From assembly GCF_019795155.1 (NCBI RefSeq), contig NZ_JAILYN010000043.1, positions 1 to 38,939 of the forward strand: DNA of 38,939 nt, written 5' to 3'. The translations under genes and the position numbers were made by a program. Positions 8,814 through 17,175 of the stretch are shown here, piece after piece; positions within the stretch are counted from its first letter, which is position 1, and every line of letters begins with the position of its first letter. This DNA is from Marinobacterium arenosum (GTDB taxonomy: Bacteria; Pseudomonadota; Gammaproteobacteria; Pseudomonadales; Balneatricaceae). The notes beneath the pieces are model-generated. The model had not been told where the DNA came from. It saw nothing but the letters and a program-made list of their open reading frames with translations, and did no database searches.

Positions 8814-9614
8814 ATGAACGGTCGACAACCAGTTAACAAACAAGCCGGCCTGTCGCTGATAGAACTGCTGATCTCCGTCACGCTGGGGGCGATTGTGCTG
8901 GCCGGCGTGATCAATGTATTCGCCGCCACGGTTGGTGGCAGCAAGGATCTTCTGGAGCAGGCGAGGCTGGAGCAGGAGCTGAATGCGATCCTGCTATGGA
9001 TGAGCGATGACATCCGCCGCGCCGGTTACTGGGGGCCGGAGGCGTTGCAGGTTGATTGGGGCAATGGTGACCGCAACCCGTTCATCGACGGTATTCAATT
9101 GCCATCGGTCGATGAATTGGCTGGTGAAGCGGCCAATAGCTGTGTGTTGTACAGCTATAACCTGGATGAAGACAGCGACCTGACCGACAGTGCCGCCGAC
9201 GATGCCCGTATCGGCGTATGCAGCGGCTGTGTGCCGACCGCCGCGCCCTTCAACGATGCGACCCTGTATGATACCGATGGGCTGGAGATGTTCGGCTACC
9301 GGTTGAACAGTGGTGCCGTGGAGGTGCGCACCGGCCTGGCCAGTGCCGCCGAGGCCACCTTCAGCTGCAACTCCGGCAGTTGGACCCAGCTGTCAGACCC
9401 GTCGATGGTCACCATCAGCGCATTGAGTTTTGCCTGGACTACCCAGAATTTAACCGCGCTGACGGTAACCAGCGATGCCGGCGTGAATACCGCGATGAAC
9501 ATCGAAAGCTGGCAGTTGACCATTCAACTGACCGGTCAGCTGGTCAGCGATAACAGTATCACCAAGACCCTGAATACCACCGTTAAACTGGCTAACAACG
9601 TGGTGCGCGAATGA
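8814..9614 (+). CDS. pilW: type IV minor pilin PilW
   Basis: 266 residues. Leader ends in G12; the mature protein begins LSLIELLISVTLGAIVLAGV with Glu5. The helix continues into LEQARLEQELNAILLWMSDDIRRAGYWG, the characteristic PilW signature, and a beta-rich globular C-terminus follows. PilW is a tip-located minor pilin that helps prime pilus extension. The stop overlaps the pilX start (ATGA), implying coupled translation. Confidence 0.9.
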   Translation: MNGRQPVNKQAGLSLIELLISVTLGAIVLAGVINVFAATVGGSKDLLEQARLEQELNAILLWMSDDIRRAGYWGPEALQVDWGNGDRNPFIDGIQLPSVDELAGEAANSCVLYSYNLDEDSDLTDSAADDARIGVCSGCVPTAAPFNDATLYDTDGLEMFGYRLNSGAVEVRTGLASAAEATFSCNSGSWTQLSDPSMVTISALSFAWTTQNLTALTVTSDAGVNTAMNIESWQLTIQLTGQLVSDNSITKTLNTTVKLANNVVRE

Positions 9615-10729
9615 ACAGCAATCTAACCAGTGCCGGTGCTACGCAAGCCAGATGCCAGCGCGGCGTGATCACCCTGACGCTGTCGACGCTGCTGCTGATC
9701 GCGGTGACGCTGGTGGTGTTCACCAGCTCCCAGGGGGTGGTGACCCAGCAGCGGGTGATCAGCAACGAGCGGCGCGCCCAGCAGGCGTTCGAGGCCGCCT
9801 TCGCCGGCCATGGCTACGCTACCGGCTATTTCCAGACCTTTGGCGGCGACCTTGACGCCAACGACAGTCTGGACACCCTGCTGGGTTATCCGAACTGGAC
9901 CTACGTCTCCGGGACCAGCGGCCCCTCCTACCGGGTGCGTTTTGTCGACGATGTGCTGGTCGGCAACCTGGCGGTGGTTACCATCGAAGCGCAGGGGCGT
10001 AGTGACGACCAGGGCGCGGTACGTACCATCCGTGAACAGATCAGCAGCACACCGGCGGTGGCCAACGCACCGGATAATCCGCTGACCTCGCGTGGTTTCG
10101 TCGACCTGAAGGGCAGCGGTACGATCACCAATCTCGAAAGTAGCCTGACCATCTGGTCCGGCGACAGCGTCGATGTGACCGGCAACTCGCCGAAAACCAT
10201 TATCAAGCACCCGACCGCCGCCGGCGGTATCGAATCGACCAACAAGAACAACAAGGGGCTGGACGTGATCGACAACGATGCCAACCTGTCCACCCTGACC
10301 GATGACGACTATTTCCGTAACTTCTTCGGCCTGAGCCCGTCGGACTACCGTAGCCGTATCGTACGCACCGATATCGACCCGGACACCACCGCGGTGACCA
10401 CGCTGGACGGTAAGAAAGGCGAAGTGATCTGGGTCGACGGTGACGCCAGCTTTACCAGCAACACCCAGATCGGAACGGCCGACCAGCCGGTGGTACTGGT
10501 GGTCGATGGCAACATGTTCGGTGCCGGTACGGTGACCGTGTACGGCATCCTGTTTGTCTCCGGCGACTGGGATGCCCAGGGTAACCTGACCGTCAACGGT
10601 GCCGCGATCATGCGCGGCAATGTGGATGGCACCGGCAGCCTGGATGTGATCTTTGACAGCAGCGTATTGGATAACGTTGCCTTTGTGGGTAAACCGGTGG
10701 CCGTGCCCGGAACCTGGCGCGACTGGTAA
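9611..10729 (+). CDS. pilX: PilX-type minor pilin with long C-terminal domain
   Basis: 372 residues, about twice the usual PilX length (Pseudomonas PilX is near 195). The N-terminus fits the PilX_N family: QRG, then VITLTLSTLLLIAVTLVVFT, with no Glu at mature position 5, as is common for this subunit and its type II secretion relative GspK. Residues to about 140 form the helix and first globular part (QRVISNERRAQQAFEAAFAG). The rest is low-hydrophobicity, repeat-like beta structure ending in VVLVVDGNMFGAGTVTVYG and VNGAAIMRGNVDGTG, resembling the right-handed beta stretches seen in some long PilX proteins. Overlaps pilW by four bases; pilV follows after 14 bases with a GGAGAG site. Confidence 0.82.
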   Translation: MNSNLTSAGATQARCQRGVITLTLSTLLLIAVTLVVFTSSQGVVTQQRVISNERRAQQAFEAAFAGHGYATGYFQTFGGDLDANDSLDTLLGYPNWTYVSGTSGPSYRVRFVDDVLVGNLAVVTIEAQGRSDDQGAVRTIREQISSTPAVANAPDNPLTSRGFVDLKGSGTITNLESSLTIWSGDSVDVTGNSPKTIIKHPTAAGGIESTNKNNKGLDVIDNDANLSTLTDDDYFRNFFGLSPSDYRSRIVRTDIDPDTTAVTTLDGKKGEVIWVDGDASFTSNTQIGTADQPVVLVVDGNMFGAGTVTVYGILFVSGDWDAQGNLTVNGAAIMRGNVDGTGSLDVIFDSSVLDNVAFVGKPVAVPGTWRDW

Positions 10730-10743
10730 ATGGAGAGAGAACC

Positions 10744-12708
10744 ATGATCAGGACCCATTCGGGCCAGCGCGGTGTCGGCTTTATCGAGGTGCTGGTATCG
10801 CTGTTCGTGTTGGGCTTCGGCCTGCTGTCATTGTCGATGTTTTCCGGCGGGCTGTTTTCCGAGTCGGCCCAGGTGAAAGCAGAAACCGAGGCGATGCAGC
10901 TGGCGCAACAGAAGCTGGAGCTGGTTCGTGAGCTTGCCGCCCGTAACGGTCTGGCCACCGTGAGCGGTGGCACCGAGAACAACCTGACCGGGGTCAACGC
11001 CGTCTATACCCGGGTGGCGACGATCAGCTTCGTACCCAACTCCACCGCCCCAAGGCATGCCAATGTCCAGGTAGCGGTCAACTGGACCGATGCGGACGGC
11101 AATCAGAGCGTCTCCCTGCGTAGTTTCATTTCAGCCTCGGATACCGAAGCGATGGCCGGCCTGGTCGGCGATGGACTGGACGGTGGCGGCTTCGTCGACA
11201 CCCCGGTGGGGGGCGCCCAGTATGCCGACGGCACCTTCACCCCGGATGGTGACACCCAGGAACTCAGTGATGACTACGGTGTGCCCGGCAGCAAGATCTA
11301 TCTGGATACCCCGAACTACATCCTGACCGATGCCGACAACGAGAAGCTGCTGATCAGTCAGACGCAGTTCTCGACCATCACCGGCCGGGTCTATATCAAG
11401 TCCGGTGCGGTGGACCAGTCGGTGGTGATCGTCAAGCCGTCCGACGTCGGCGTCTGCCCGAAACGGATCCAGCTGGATGGCAGTGGCGACCCGGTTCGTG
11501 ACGGCGAGGGGGCGGTGGTCACCGAGGTGCGTGAGGTACGGCTGGTGGACGGCGATAACGTCGACGTGCTCGAAGGCGACACCACCGATGGCACGCTGCT
11601 GTACAGCTACTACACCTACGACTGCTTCTTCGGTTCCGGCTGGTACGGCAATATCGGTATCCTGCGTACCGACAGTACCAACAGCAACGATCGCATCTGT
11701 GGCGGCGATCCGGATCTGAGCGACAGCGGCAATGCCGACAGCCGCCATCCGCAGCTGCTCGGTGCACGCGGCTACCGCGGTTACACGCCGCAGTTCGATA
11801 TTACCGATATCGATAACGATGGCGACCTGACCGAGCCGGCGATCGATGGCAGCGGCAACCGGATCTACCTGTCCGATGGTATGGCCGAGGGCGATGCCTA
11901 TGGCGACACCAGCCGCAGCTCGGTGGATCAGCCGCAGACCCACGACTTCCTGATCACCGTGATCAGCGGTAGCCCGGTGGATGCCGACTGCCTGGCGGAG
12001 CTGGTGGTCTCCTCCAGCGACGAGTTCCAGAACAACAGCGGCAGTTTTGTCTGCCTGTACGACGAGAACGGCAACAAGACCTGCCCGGACGAGTTGCCGG
12101 AAGATCTCGGTTTCCAGGTAACCACCACGCCGCGGCAGATCAGCGGTACCATCAGCGTGGCCGAGGGCGAGAGTGCCAGCAGCGATCAGCTTAGCCTGGT
12201 GACCTCGCAAGCGGAGAGTTGCACCATCGATGAGGCCGACCTGAGCTGGAACTGCACCGTTTACGATGCGGGTGGTGGCTGGACCGGTACCATCACCCTG
12301 AGCAGCAGTAACTTGAATATCTGTTCGGTGGCGACCTATGCCTTTGGTGATCTGACGGCGGATGTCAGTGGCTATGAATACTCGCTGGCCAGCAGTTGTG
12401 TGCCGGGCGATACCGAGTACAACGTGACCGGGGTGGTGCGTAACCTGGACAACAACAACTCGGTCGATCTGTCCGCCAGTGCGGTGGTGAGCTCGGGCGA
12501 GGGTAGCTGTGCCGCCTCGCTGGGGGTAATCGACGATGCACGTAGTGGCAGCAACGAGGTGGCCTTCACCTGTACGGTGCCGGCCGGCTTCAACGGTTCC
12601 ATCACTCTGGATAGTTTGCCGTCGCGAACCCGCATCGTCAGCCACCCGGATTTCTCCGGCAGCCCGGTCAGCGGCAATGTGTCCGGAGCGGTGATCGAGG
12701 TGCGTTAA
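10744..12708 (+). CDS. pilV: oversized PilV-like minor pilin (possible tip adhesin)
   Basis: The N-terminus is a classic prepilin: leader ending QRG (G10), then VGFIEVLVSLFVLGFGLLSL with Glu at mature position 5, and AMQLAQQKLELVRE after the helix, as in PilV. It is 654 residues; Pseudomonas PilV is under 200. Residues 140-460 form a glycine- and aspartate-rich domain with a DIDNDGD loop (355-361) matching the DxDxDG calcium-binding pattern. Residues 467-560 and 562-654 are two tandem repeats of about 93 residues sharing a G[TV][IV] start, a central CTV segment, G.ITL and a terminal VSG, each with paired cysteines. The protein ends the minor-pilin operon. PilY1, the usual calcium-binding tip adhesin, is absent here, so this protein may serve that role; that is inference. 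The minor-pilin identity is firm, the extension's function is not known. Confidence 0.8.
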   Translation: MIRTHSGQRGVGFIEVLVSLFVLGFGLLSLSMFSGGLFSESAQVKAETEAMQLAQQKLELVRELAARNGLATVSGGTENNLTGVNAVYTRVATISFVPNSTAPRHANVQVAVNWTDADGNQSVSLRSFISASDTEAMAGLVGDGLDGGGFVDTPVGGAQYADGTFTPDGDTQELSDDYGVPGSKIYLDTPNYILTDADNEKLLISQTQFSTITGRVYIKSGAVDQSVVIVKPSDVGVCPKRIQLDGSGDPVRDGEGAVVTEVREVRLVDGDNVDVLEGDTTDGTLLYSYYTYDCFFGSGWYGNIGILRTDSTNSNDRICGGDPDLSDSGNADSRHPQLLGARGYRGYTPQFDITDIDNDGDLTEPAIDGSGNRIYLSDGMAEGDAYGDTSRSSVDQPQTHDFLITVISGSPVDADCLAELVVSSSDEFQNNSGSFVCLYDENGNKTCPDELPEDLGFQVTTTPRQISGTISVAEGESASSDQLSLVTSQAESCTIDEADLSWNCTVYDAGGGWTGTITLSSSNLNICSVATYAFGDLTADVSGYEYSLASSCVPGDTEYNVTGVVRNLDNNNSVDLSASAVVSSGEGSCAASLGVIDDARSGSNEVAFTCTVPAGFNGSITLDSLPSRTRIVSHPDFSGSPVSGNVSGAVIEVR

Positions 12709-12733
12709 ACCGGCTGATCCGATGCGTTCATCC

Positions 12734-12771
12734 AACCGGCTGGGCCCCGACAATGGGGCCAGCCGGTTTTT
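12734..12771 (+). terminator. pilin operon terminator
   Basis: Long stem (12734-12748 with 12755-12768, one bulged G, loop GACAAT) followed by a T run to 12771, starting 26 bases after the pilV stop. Confidence 0.88.
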
Positions 12772-12914
12772 CCATTTGGGGCCATTGGGCCGTTTCCGGT
12801 TGCTCCCTTTGCGCTGATGGGACCGGCACTGATAGATTGCATAGAAAGGTGCCGGCGGCAGATCAACCGACCGGCCTTGTCGCAGATGCAATCGAATTTC
12901 CAAGGCGAGCAGTG

Positions 12915-14015
12915 ATGTCTGATTTTCTAGTGATTGGCGGGGGCGTCATCGGTATGATGACCGCCCGGGAACTGGCACAATCCGGTGCCGAGGTAACCCT
13001 GGTCGAGCGGCGCCAGTGCGCTCAGGAGTCCAGTTGGGCCGGTGGCGGTATCGTGTCGCCGCTGTACCCCTGGCGCTATAGCGAGCCGGTAACCCGGCTG
13101 GCGACTTGGTCGCAGAGCAGCTACATCCATCTGGCCGACGAGTTGATCGACGAAACCGGTTACGATCCCGAGCTGCGCCAGAAGGGGATGCTGATGTTGT
13201 CGGTGGACGACGAAGCCGAGGCATTGGCCTGGGCGGCACGGTTCCATCGCCCGCTGCGCCGGGTGGATGGCGAGTTCGTCTACCGTAAGGAACCGCGCCT
13301 GGCCGAAGGGGTTGAAAGTGCTATCTGGATGCCGGAAGTGGCCAGCGTGCGGAACCCGCGCTTGGGCCGTGCACTGCGCGAATCATTACGGTTAAATCCG
13401 AAGATCCGGCTGATCGAGCAGGCCGCTGTGTCCGGCCTGCTTATCGACGGTGAGCGGATCAGCGGAGTAAGCACCAGCGCCGGAGAGTTCCGCGCGGAAC
13501 AGACGGTGATCGCTGCGGGTGCCTGGAGCGGCGAGCTGCTGGCCGAGCTTGGCATCGGCCTGCCGGTCGAGCCGGTGCATGGTCAGATGATGCTGTACCG
13601 GGCGCCGGTCGGCTTGATCGACCGGGTGGTGCTGGCCGACGGGCGCTACCTGATTCCGCGTAGCGATGGTCGGGTGCTGGTGGGCAGTACCCTGGAGCGG
13701 ATTGGCTTCAACAAGCGCACTGACGAAGAGACGCGCCACTCGTTGCACCAGACCGCGCTGTCGATTCTGCCGGCACTGGCTGAGTTCCCGATCGAGCATC
13801 ATTGGTCCGGCCTGCGGCCCGGTTCGCCCGAGGGCGTGCCCTATATCGGCGCCGTGCCGGGCTACCAAGGGCTTTGGGTCAATGCCGGCCAGTTCCGCAA
13901 CGGCCTGGTATTGGCGCCGGCGTCGACCCGCCTGCTGGCCGACCTGCTGCTGAAACGAGATCCGATTATCGACCCGGCCCCTTATGCCTTGGCCGGACGT
14001 GTTGAGCTGAATTGA
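12915..14015 (+). CDS. thiO: glycine oxidase ThiO / FAD-dependent amino acid oxidase
   Basis: 366-residue flavoprotein of the DAO family. The N-terminal Rossmann motif VIGGGVIG (6-13) binds FAD, followed by VTLVER, and the C-terminal WSGLRPGSPEGVPYIGAVPG segment is typical of ThiO. ThiO oxidises glycine to dehydroglycine for the thiamine thiazole; other family members oxidise D-amino acids or sarcosine, so substrate is not certain. No other thiamine gene is nearby. Start ATG 12915 has an AAGGCGAG site at 12902-12909. Position next to fimT/pilV matches Pseudomonas, where a DAO-type gene lies beside fimT. nadE follows after 10 bases. A weak promoter (TTGCGC 12809, TAGATT 12833) may serve it. 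Confidence 0.88.
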   Translation: MSDFLVIGGGVIGMMTARELAQSGAEVTLVERRQCAQESSWAGGGIVSPLYPWRYSEPVTRLATWSQSSYIHLADELIDETGYDPELRQKGMLMLSVDDEAEALAWAARFHRPLRRVDGEFVYRKEPRLAEGVESAIWMPEVASVRNPRLGRALRESLRLNPKIRLIEQAAVSGLLIDGERISGVSTSAGEFRAEQTVIAAGAWSGELLAELGIGLPVEPVHGQMMLYRAPVGLIDRVVLADGRYLIPRSDGRVLVGSTLERIGFNKRTDEETRHSLHQTALSILPALAEFPIEHHWSGLRPGSPEGVPYIGAVPGYQGLWVNAGQFRNGLVLAPASTRLLADLLLKRDPIIDPAPYALAGRVELN

Positions 14016-14025
14016 AGAACGACTG

Positions 14026-15651
14026 ATGAGTAACGCACTTCGGGTCCTGATGGCCCAACAGAATTTCCTGGTCGGGGATATCCCCGGCAACACCCAGAAG
14101 GTGATCGATGGCGCCAATCAGGCTCGCATGCAGCAGGCCGACGTGGTGATGTTTCCGGAACTGGCGCTGACCGGCTATCCGCCGGAGGATCTGCTGTTGC
14201 GGCCCAGCTTGGAGACCCGCGTCGGTCAGGCGCTGCAGCGGCTCTGCGACGAGGTACGCGATATCTACCTGGTGGTCGGTTACCCGCGTATGCGCGACGG
14301 CAAGCTGTACAACATGGCCGGGGTGATCCATAACGGCCAGCTGCTGGGTGAATATGCCAAGCAGTGCCTGCCCAACTATCAGGTGTTCGACGAGAAGCGC
14401 TACTTCAGCGAAGGCGATCAGCCGCTGGTGGTGCCGATCAACGGGGTACCGGTGGCGTTGACTGTCTGCGAAGACATCTGGCATCCGGGGCCGGCGCTGC
14501 AGGCCCGTGAAGCCGGCGCGCAACTGATGCTGAACATCAACGCCTCGCCGTTCCATATCGACAAGCCGCGTCACCGCACCGAGCTGCTGCGCGAGCGCGC
14601 CCGGCAGGCCGGCTGCCCGATCCTCTACGTCAACATGGTCGGCGGCCAGGATGAACTGGTGTTTGACGGCGGCTCCAAGGTGGTCGATGTCGCCGGAGAG
14701 CTGCTGTTCAGCGGCGATCACTTCCAGGAAGCGGATTATCTGGTCGAGTTCGATTCGGCCAGCGGCCGGCTGAGCTGCGCCCATCCCAGCGAACCGCACC
14801 CGACGCTGGAGCAGAGCGTCTATAACGCGCTGGTGCTGGGGGTGCGTGACTACGTCAACAAGAACGGCTTCAAGGGCGTGGTGCTGGGCCTGTCCGGCGG
14901 CATCGATTCGGCGCTGACCCTGGCGGTGGCGGTCGACGCACTGGGTGCCGAGCGGGTCGAAGCGGTGATGATGCCGTTCCGCTACACCTCGTCGATGAGT
15001 TTGGAGGACGCCGAGGCCGAGGCCAACACGCTGGGCGTGCAATACGATGTGATCTCCATCGAACCGATGTTCGATACCTTCATGGGCCAGTTGGCCGACC
15101 AGTTCGAAGGCACCGCCCGCGATACCACCGAGGAGAACCTGCAGGCGCGCTGTCGCGGTGTGCTGTTGATGGCGATCTCCAACAAGAAGGGTTACCTGGT
15201 GTTGACCACCGGCAACAAGAGCGAGATGGCGGTCGGCTATTCCACGCTGTACGGCGATATGGCCGGTGGTTTCGATGTGCTGAAGGATGTCCCCAAGACG
15301 CTGGTCTACCGGCTGTCCAACTATCGCAACAGCATCAGCCCGGTGATACCGCAGCGGGTGATCGACCGTCCGCCGTCGGCCGAACTGGCGCCGGACCAGA
15401 CCGACCAGGACAGCCTGCCGGACTACGATGTGCTGGATCGGATTCTGGAGCTCTATGTCGAGTGTGATTACAGCGCCGATGCGATCATCGCCGAAGGCTT
15501 CGACGAGACCGACGTCAAGCGGGTGATCTGGCTGGTGGATATCAACGAATACAAGCGCCGTCAGGCGCCGGTCGGCGTGCGGATCACCCAGCGTGGCTTC
15601 GGTCGTGACCGCCGCTATCCAATTACCTCCGGTTGGAAAGCCGGTGTCTGA
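14026..15651 (+). CDS. nadE: glutamine-dependent NAD+ synthetase
   Basis: 541-residue two-domain enzyme that makes NAD+ from nicotinic acid adenine dinucleotide, ATP and glutamine. The N-terminal nitrilase-like glutaminase has the catalytic triad E45 (FPELALTGYPPEDLL), K112 (YAKQCLPNYQVFDEKRYF) and C148 (TVCEDIWHPGP). The C-terminal synthetase has the PP-loop SGGIDS (290-295) and the TTGNKSEMAVGYSTLYGDMAG substrate segment (written in part). Fusion of both domains means it can use glutamine instead of free ammonia. Starts 10 bases after thiO and is followed by a strong terminator, so the two are probably one transcript. Confidence 0.97.
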   Translation: MSNALRVLMAQQNFLVGDIPGNTQKVIDGANQARMQQADVVMFPELALTGYPPEDLLLRPSLETRVGQALQRLCDEVRDIYLVVGYPRMRDGKLYNMAGVIHNGQLLGEYAKQCLPNYQVFDEKRYFSEGDQPLVVPINGVPVALTVCEDIWHPGPALQAREAGAQLMLNINASPFHIDKPRHRTELLRERARQAGCPILYVNMVGGQDELVFDGGSKVVDVAGELLFSGDHFQEADYLVEFDSASGRLSCAHPSEPHPTLEQSVYNALVLGVRDYVNKNGFKGVVLGLSGGIDSALTLAVAVDALGAERVEAVMMPFRYTSSMSLEDAEAEANTLGVQYDVISIEPMFDTFMGQLADQFEGTARDTTEENLQARCRGVLLMAISNKKGYLVLTTGNKSEMAVGYSTLYGDMAGGFDVLKDVPKTLVYRLSNYRNSISPVIPQRVIDRPPSAELAPDQTDQDSLPDYDVLDRILELYVECDYSADAIIAEGFDETDVKRVIWLVDINEYKRRQAPVGVRITQRGFGRDRRYPITSGWKAGV

Positions 15652-15678
15652 TAAGTAGCCCGCGGCTATCAGCAATCG

Positions 15679-15711
15679 CCCGCCACTGAATCACTCGGTG
15701 GCGGGTTTTTT
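15679..15711 (+). terminator. nadE terminator
   Basis: Hairpin CCCGCCAC/GTGGCGGG (15679-15686 and 15698-15705) followed by six T at 15706-15711, 28 bases after the nadE stop. Confidence 0.9.
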
Positions 15712-15722
15712 ATATCCTGCAT

Positions 15723-15747
15723 GAGTTAACAGTTTTGAGTTAACAGT
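15723..15747. repeat. 11-bp direct repeat
   Basis: GAGTTAACAGT occurs at 15723-15733 and again at 15737-15747, three bases apart, just after the nadE terminator. Each copy contains the palindrome GTTAAC. Function unknown. Confidence 0.6.
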
Positions 15748-15987
15748 GGTGTTGGGTCCCAAATCTGTTCGGCCTGGTGATAGTGCCGCGGTCCTTCGTA
15801 ATCCCCCCATCAGACAACTGACGTTTGGTTGCGTGCCGGAAAACCGGTAAGCAGTCTTACCTCGGTCGTAGCCGCTCCTCCGCGATCGGCAGAGCCGCAG
15901 GCGCAACGCTGCTGTCAATGCCCCCGCATCGCTGTGCACGCCTGTGAGTTAAATTTGCTGCCGAAGCTGCTGTATCAGCCCGGCGAC

Positions 15988-16323
15988 TGTGTGTAAGCGC
16001 CTAAAACCTGCCCATGTGGACAAAAATCAGCGGTTTCAAGGTCTTTCGGCATCCTGTTGGTCACAATCCACAGCTTCTGTGAATAACCCGCTGTATAAGG
16101 TCGGCATAGACTCCGGGTAACCGGCTGAAGCGCCCGCCATTAGCGGCTTGTGCTCCGCTGGTTGTATTCTGTTCAGTGGCTGGGATGGGTTGGATAAGCA
16201 GCTGCTGTCAAGCCGTTGACAGGCTGTTTTTGATGCGGTTTTTGCTTGTCCACAGCGTCGGAGAGGCGCTTGCCGGGTGTCTGGCGTTGATATATCAGCT
16301 TCTGTGGATAACTTATTGGATAA
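15988..16323. promoter_or_regulatory. cluster of DnaA-box-like sites
   Basis: The DnaA box consensus is TTATNCACA. Exact matches: 16078-16086 (minus, TTATTCACA) and 16303-16311 (minus, TTATCCACA). One mismatch: 15988-15996 (minus, TTACACACA), 16015-16023 (minus, TTGTCCACA) and 16246-16254 (plus, TTGTCCACA). Two mismatches: 16064-16072, 16189-16197 and 16315-16323. Beside the 16015 box, AATCAGCGGTTTC (16025-16037) matches the IHF consensus at all but one specified base. Five good boxes in about 325 bases is far above expectation. The cluster could be a DnaA-titration or DnaA-reactivation locus (datA or DARS type), or an origin. Flanking genes converge on it and no dnaA, dnaN, rpmH or mnmG is nearby, which is unlike a gammaproteobacterial oriC. 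Confidence 0.55.
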
Positions 16324-16421
16324 AAACTGGGTAACCTATGCGGTTCGAACAACCGATCTCCGGATATCAGGCGAGCGACGCTTCGCCCTCGCCCCCATCG
16401 TAATGCCGCTCTATGCCTGAT

Positions 16422-17162
16422 CTACAGCCACAATGCCTCAATCGGGGTGTCGGGGGAGAAACGGTGGGCGATCTGCGCCTGCAGCAGCTCGGCGGTGGCG
16501 AGTGCGTCGGTCAAGGCGTGGTGCGCTTGGTAGTAGGGCAGTCCGTAGCGGGTACGGCTGTCGGCGAGGCGGATGGAAACCGGTTTCTTTCCCATCAGCC
16601 GTGCCCAGATACCGAGCGGGCGCACCCGGTGTAGCCGCGCCTCCAGCTCCATGGTATCGACCACTGGAAATTCTATCCCCTCGCCCATGCGCCGCTTCAG
16701 CACGGCGTCGAGAAAGCCGCGCTCGATATGACGGTAGTGGACGACGACGATGCGACCGGCCAGCGATTCCAGCAGCGGCTCGAGGACGCCCAGCAGGTCA
16801 GGGGCCTGGCGAACCTCGGAGTGGGTGATGCCGTGGATCACCACCGACTCCTTGGCCAGCGGCCGACGCGGTTTTAGGATCCAGTGGCGGGCATCGCGAC
16901 AGCGGATGCGCTGCAGGTCGAAGGGCACCAGGCCGACGCTGACGATATCGTGTTTGCGGGGATTGAGGCCGGTGGTTTCCAGGTCCAGGGCCACGAAGGG
17001 CACCTCGCCGAGCGGGGTATCGGCACTCACTACGCCGCCCTGATAAAAGGCCCGCAGGCGGCTGTCTTCGACCGCGCCGGCCAGCTGCCGGAAACGCTCC
17101 GGCCAGAGGGGCGTTTGCTGCTGTGGGTGGTGTTCGGGCCGGGGTCTCAGCGGTAGCACCAT
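16422..17162 (-). CDS. DnaQ-like 3'-5' exonuclease
   Basis: 246-residue protein with one DEDDh exonuclease fold. Exo I is FVALDLETTGL with D60 and E62; Exo III is HHALTDA with H214 and D219. At Exo II the usual HNxxFD is HYRHIE, so the aspartate is replaced by glutamate. The first 50 residues form an extension rich in proline and basic residues. It is related to the DNA polymerase III epsilon subunit but is not dnaQ itself, lacking a neighbouring rnhA and the usual epsilon C-terminus. It starts 13 bases after the stop of the cNMP/CBS/DUF294 gene; the same pair is found side by side in many gammaproteobacteria, suggesting a shared but undefined role. Confidence 0.85.
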   Translation of the reverse strand: MVLPLRPRPEHHPQQQTPLWPERFRQLAGAVEDSRLRAFYQGGVVSADTPLGEVPFVALDLETTGLNPRKHDIVSVGLVPFDLQRIRCRDARHWILKPRRPLAKESVVIHGITHSEVRQAPDLLGVLEPLLESLAGRIVVVHYRHIERGFLDAVLKRRMGEGIEFPVVDTMELEARLHRVRPLGIWARLMGKKPVSIRLADSRTRYGLPYYQAHHALTDALATAELLQAQIAHRFSPDTPIEALWL

Positions 17163-17175
17163 GATGGTTCTCTCG

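Larger units (their letters stand above)
15712..16421. other. 710-base gene-free stretch between convergent genes
   Basis: No supportable gene on either strand. It holds a short direct repeat (15723-15747) and, from 15988 to 16323, a cluster of DnaA-box-like 9-mers described separately. Its right end abuts the stop codon of the minus-strand exonuclease gene. Confidence 0.75.

Noticed and set aside
11131-12903. 590-codon open frame opposite pilV
   Set aside because: Antisense shadow of the pilV frame; histidine- and arginine-rich low-complexity translation, no start site support.
15988-16323. Chromosomal origin oriC
   Set aside because: DnaA boxes are present, but flanking genes converge, and dnaA, dnaN, rpmH and mnmG are absent; no clear AT-rich unwinding region. 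A titration or regulatory site is more likely, though skew analysis could reverse this.
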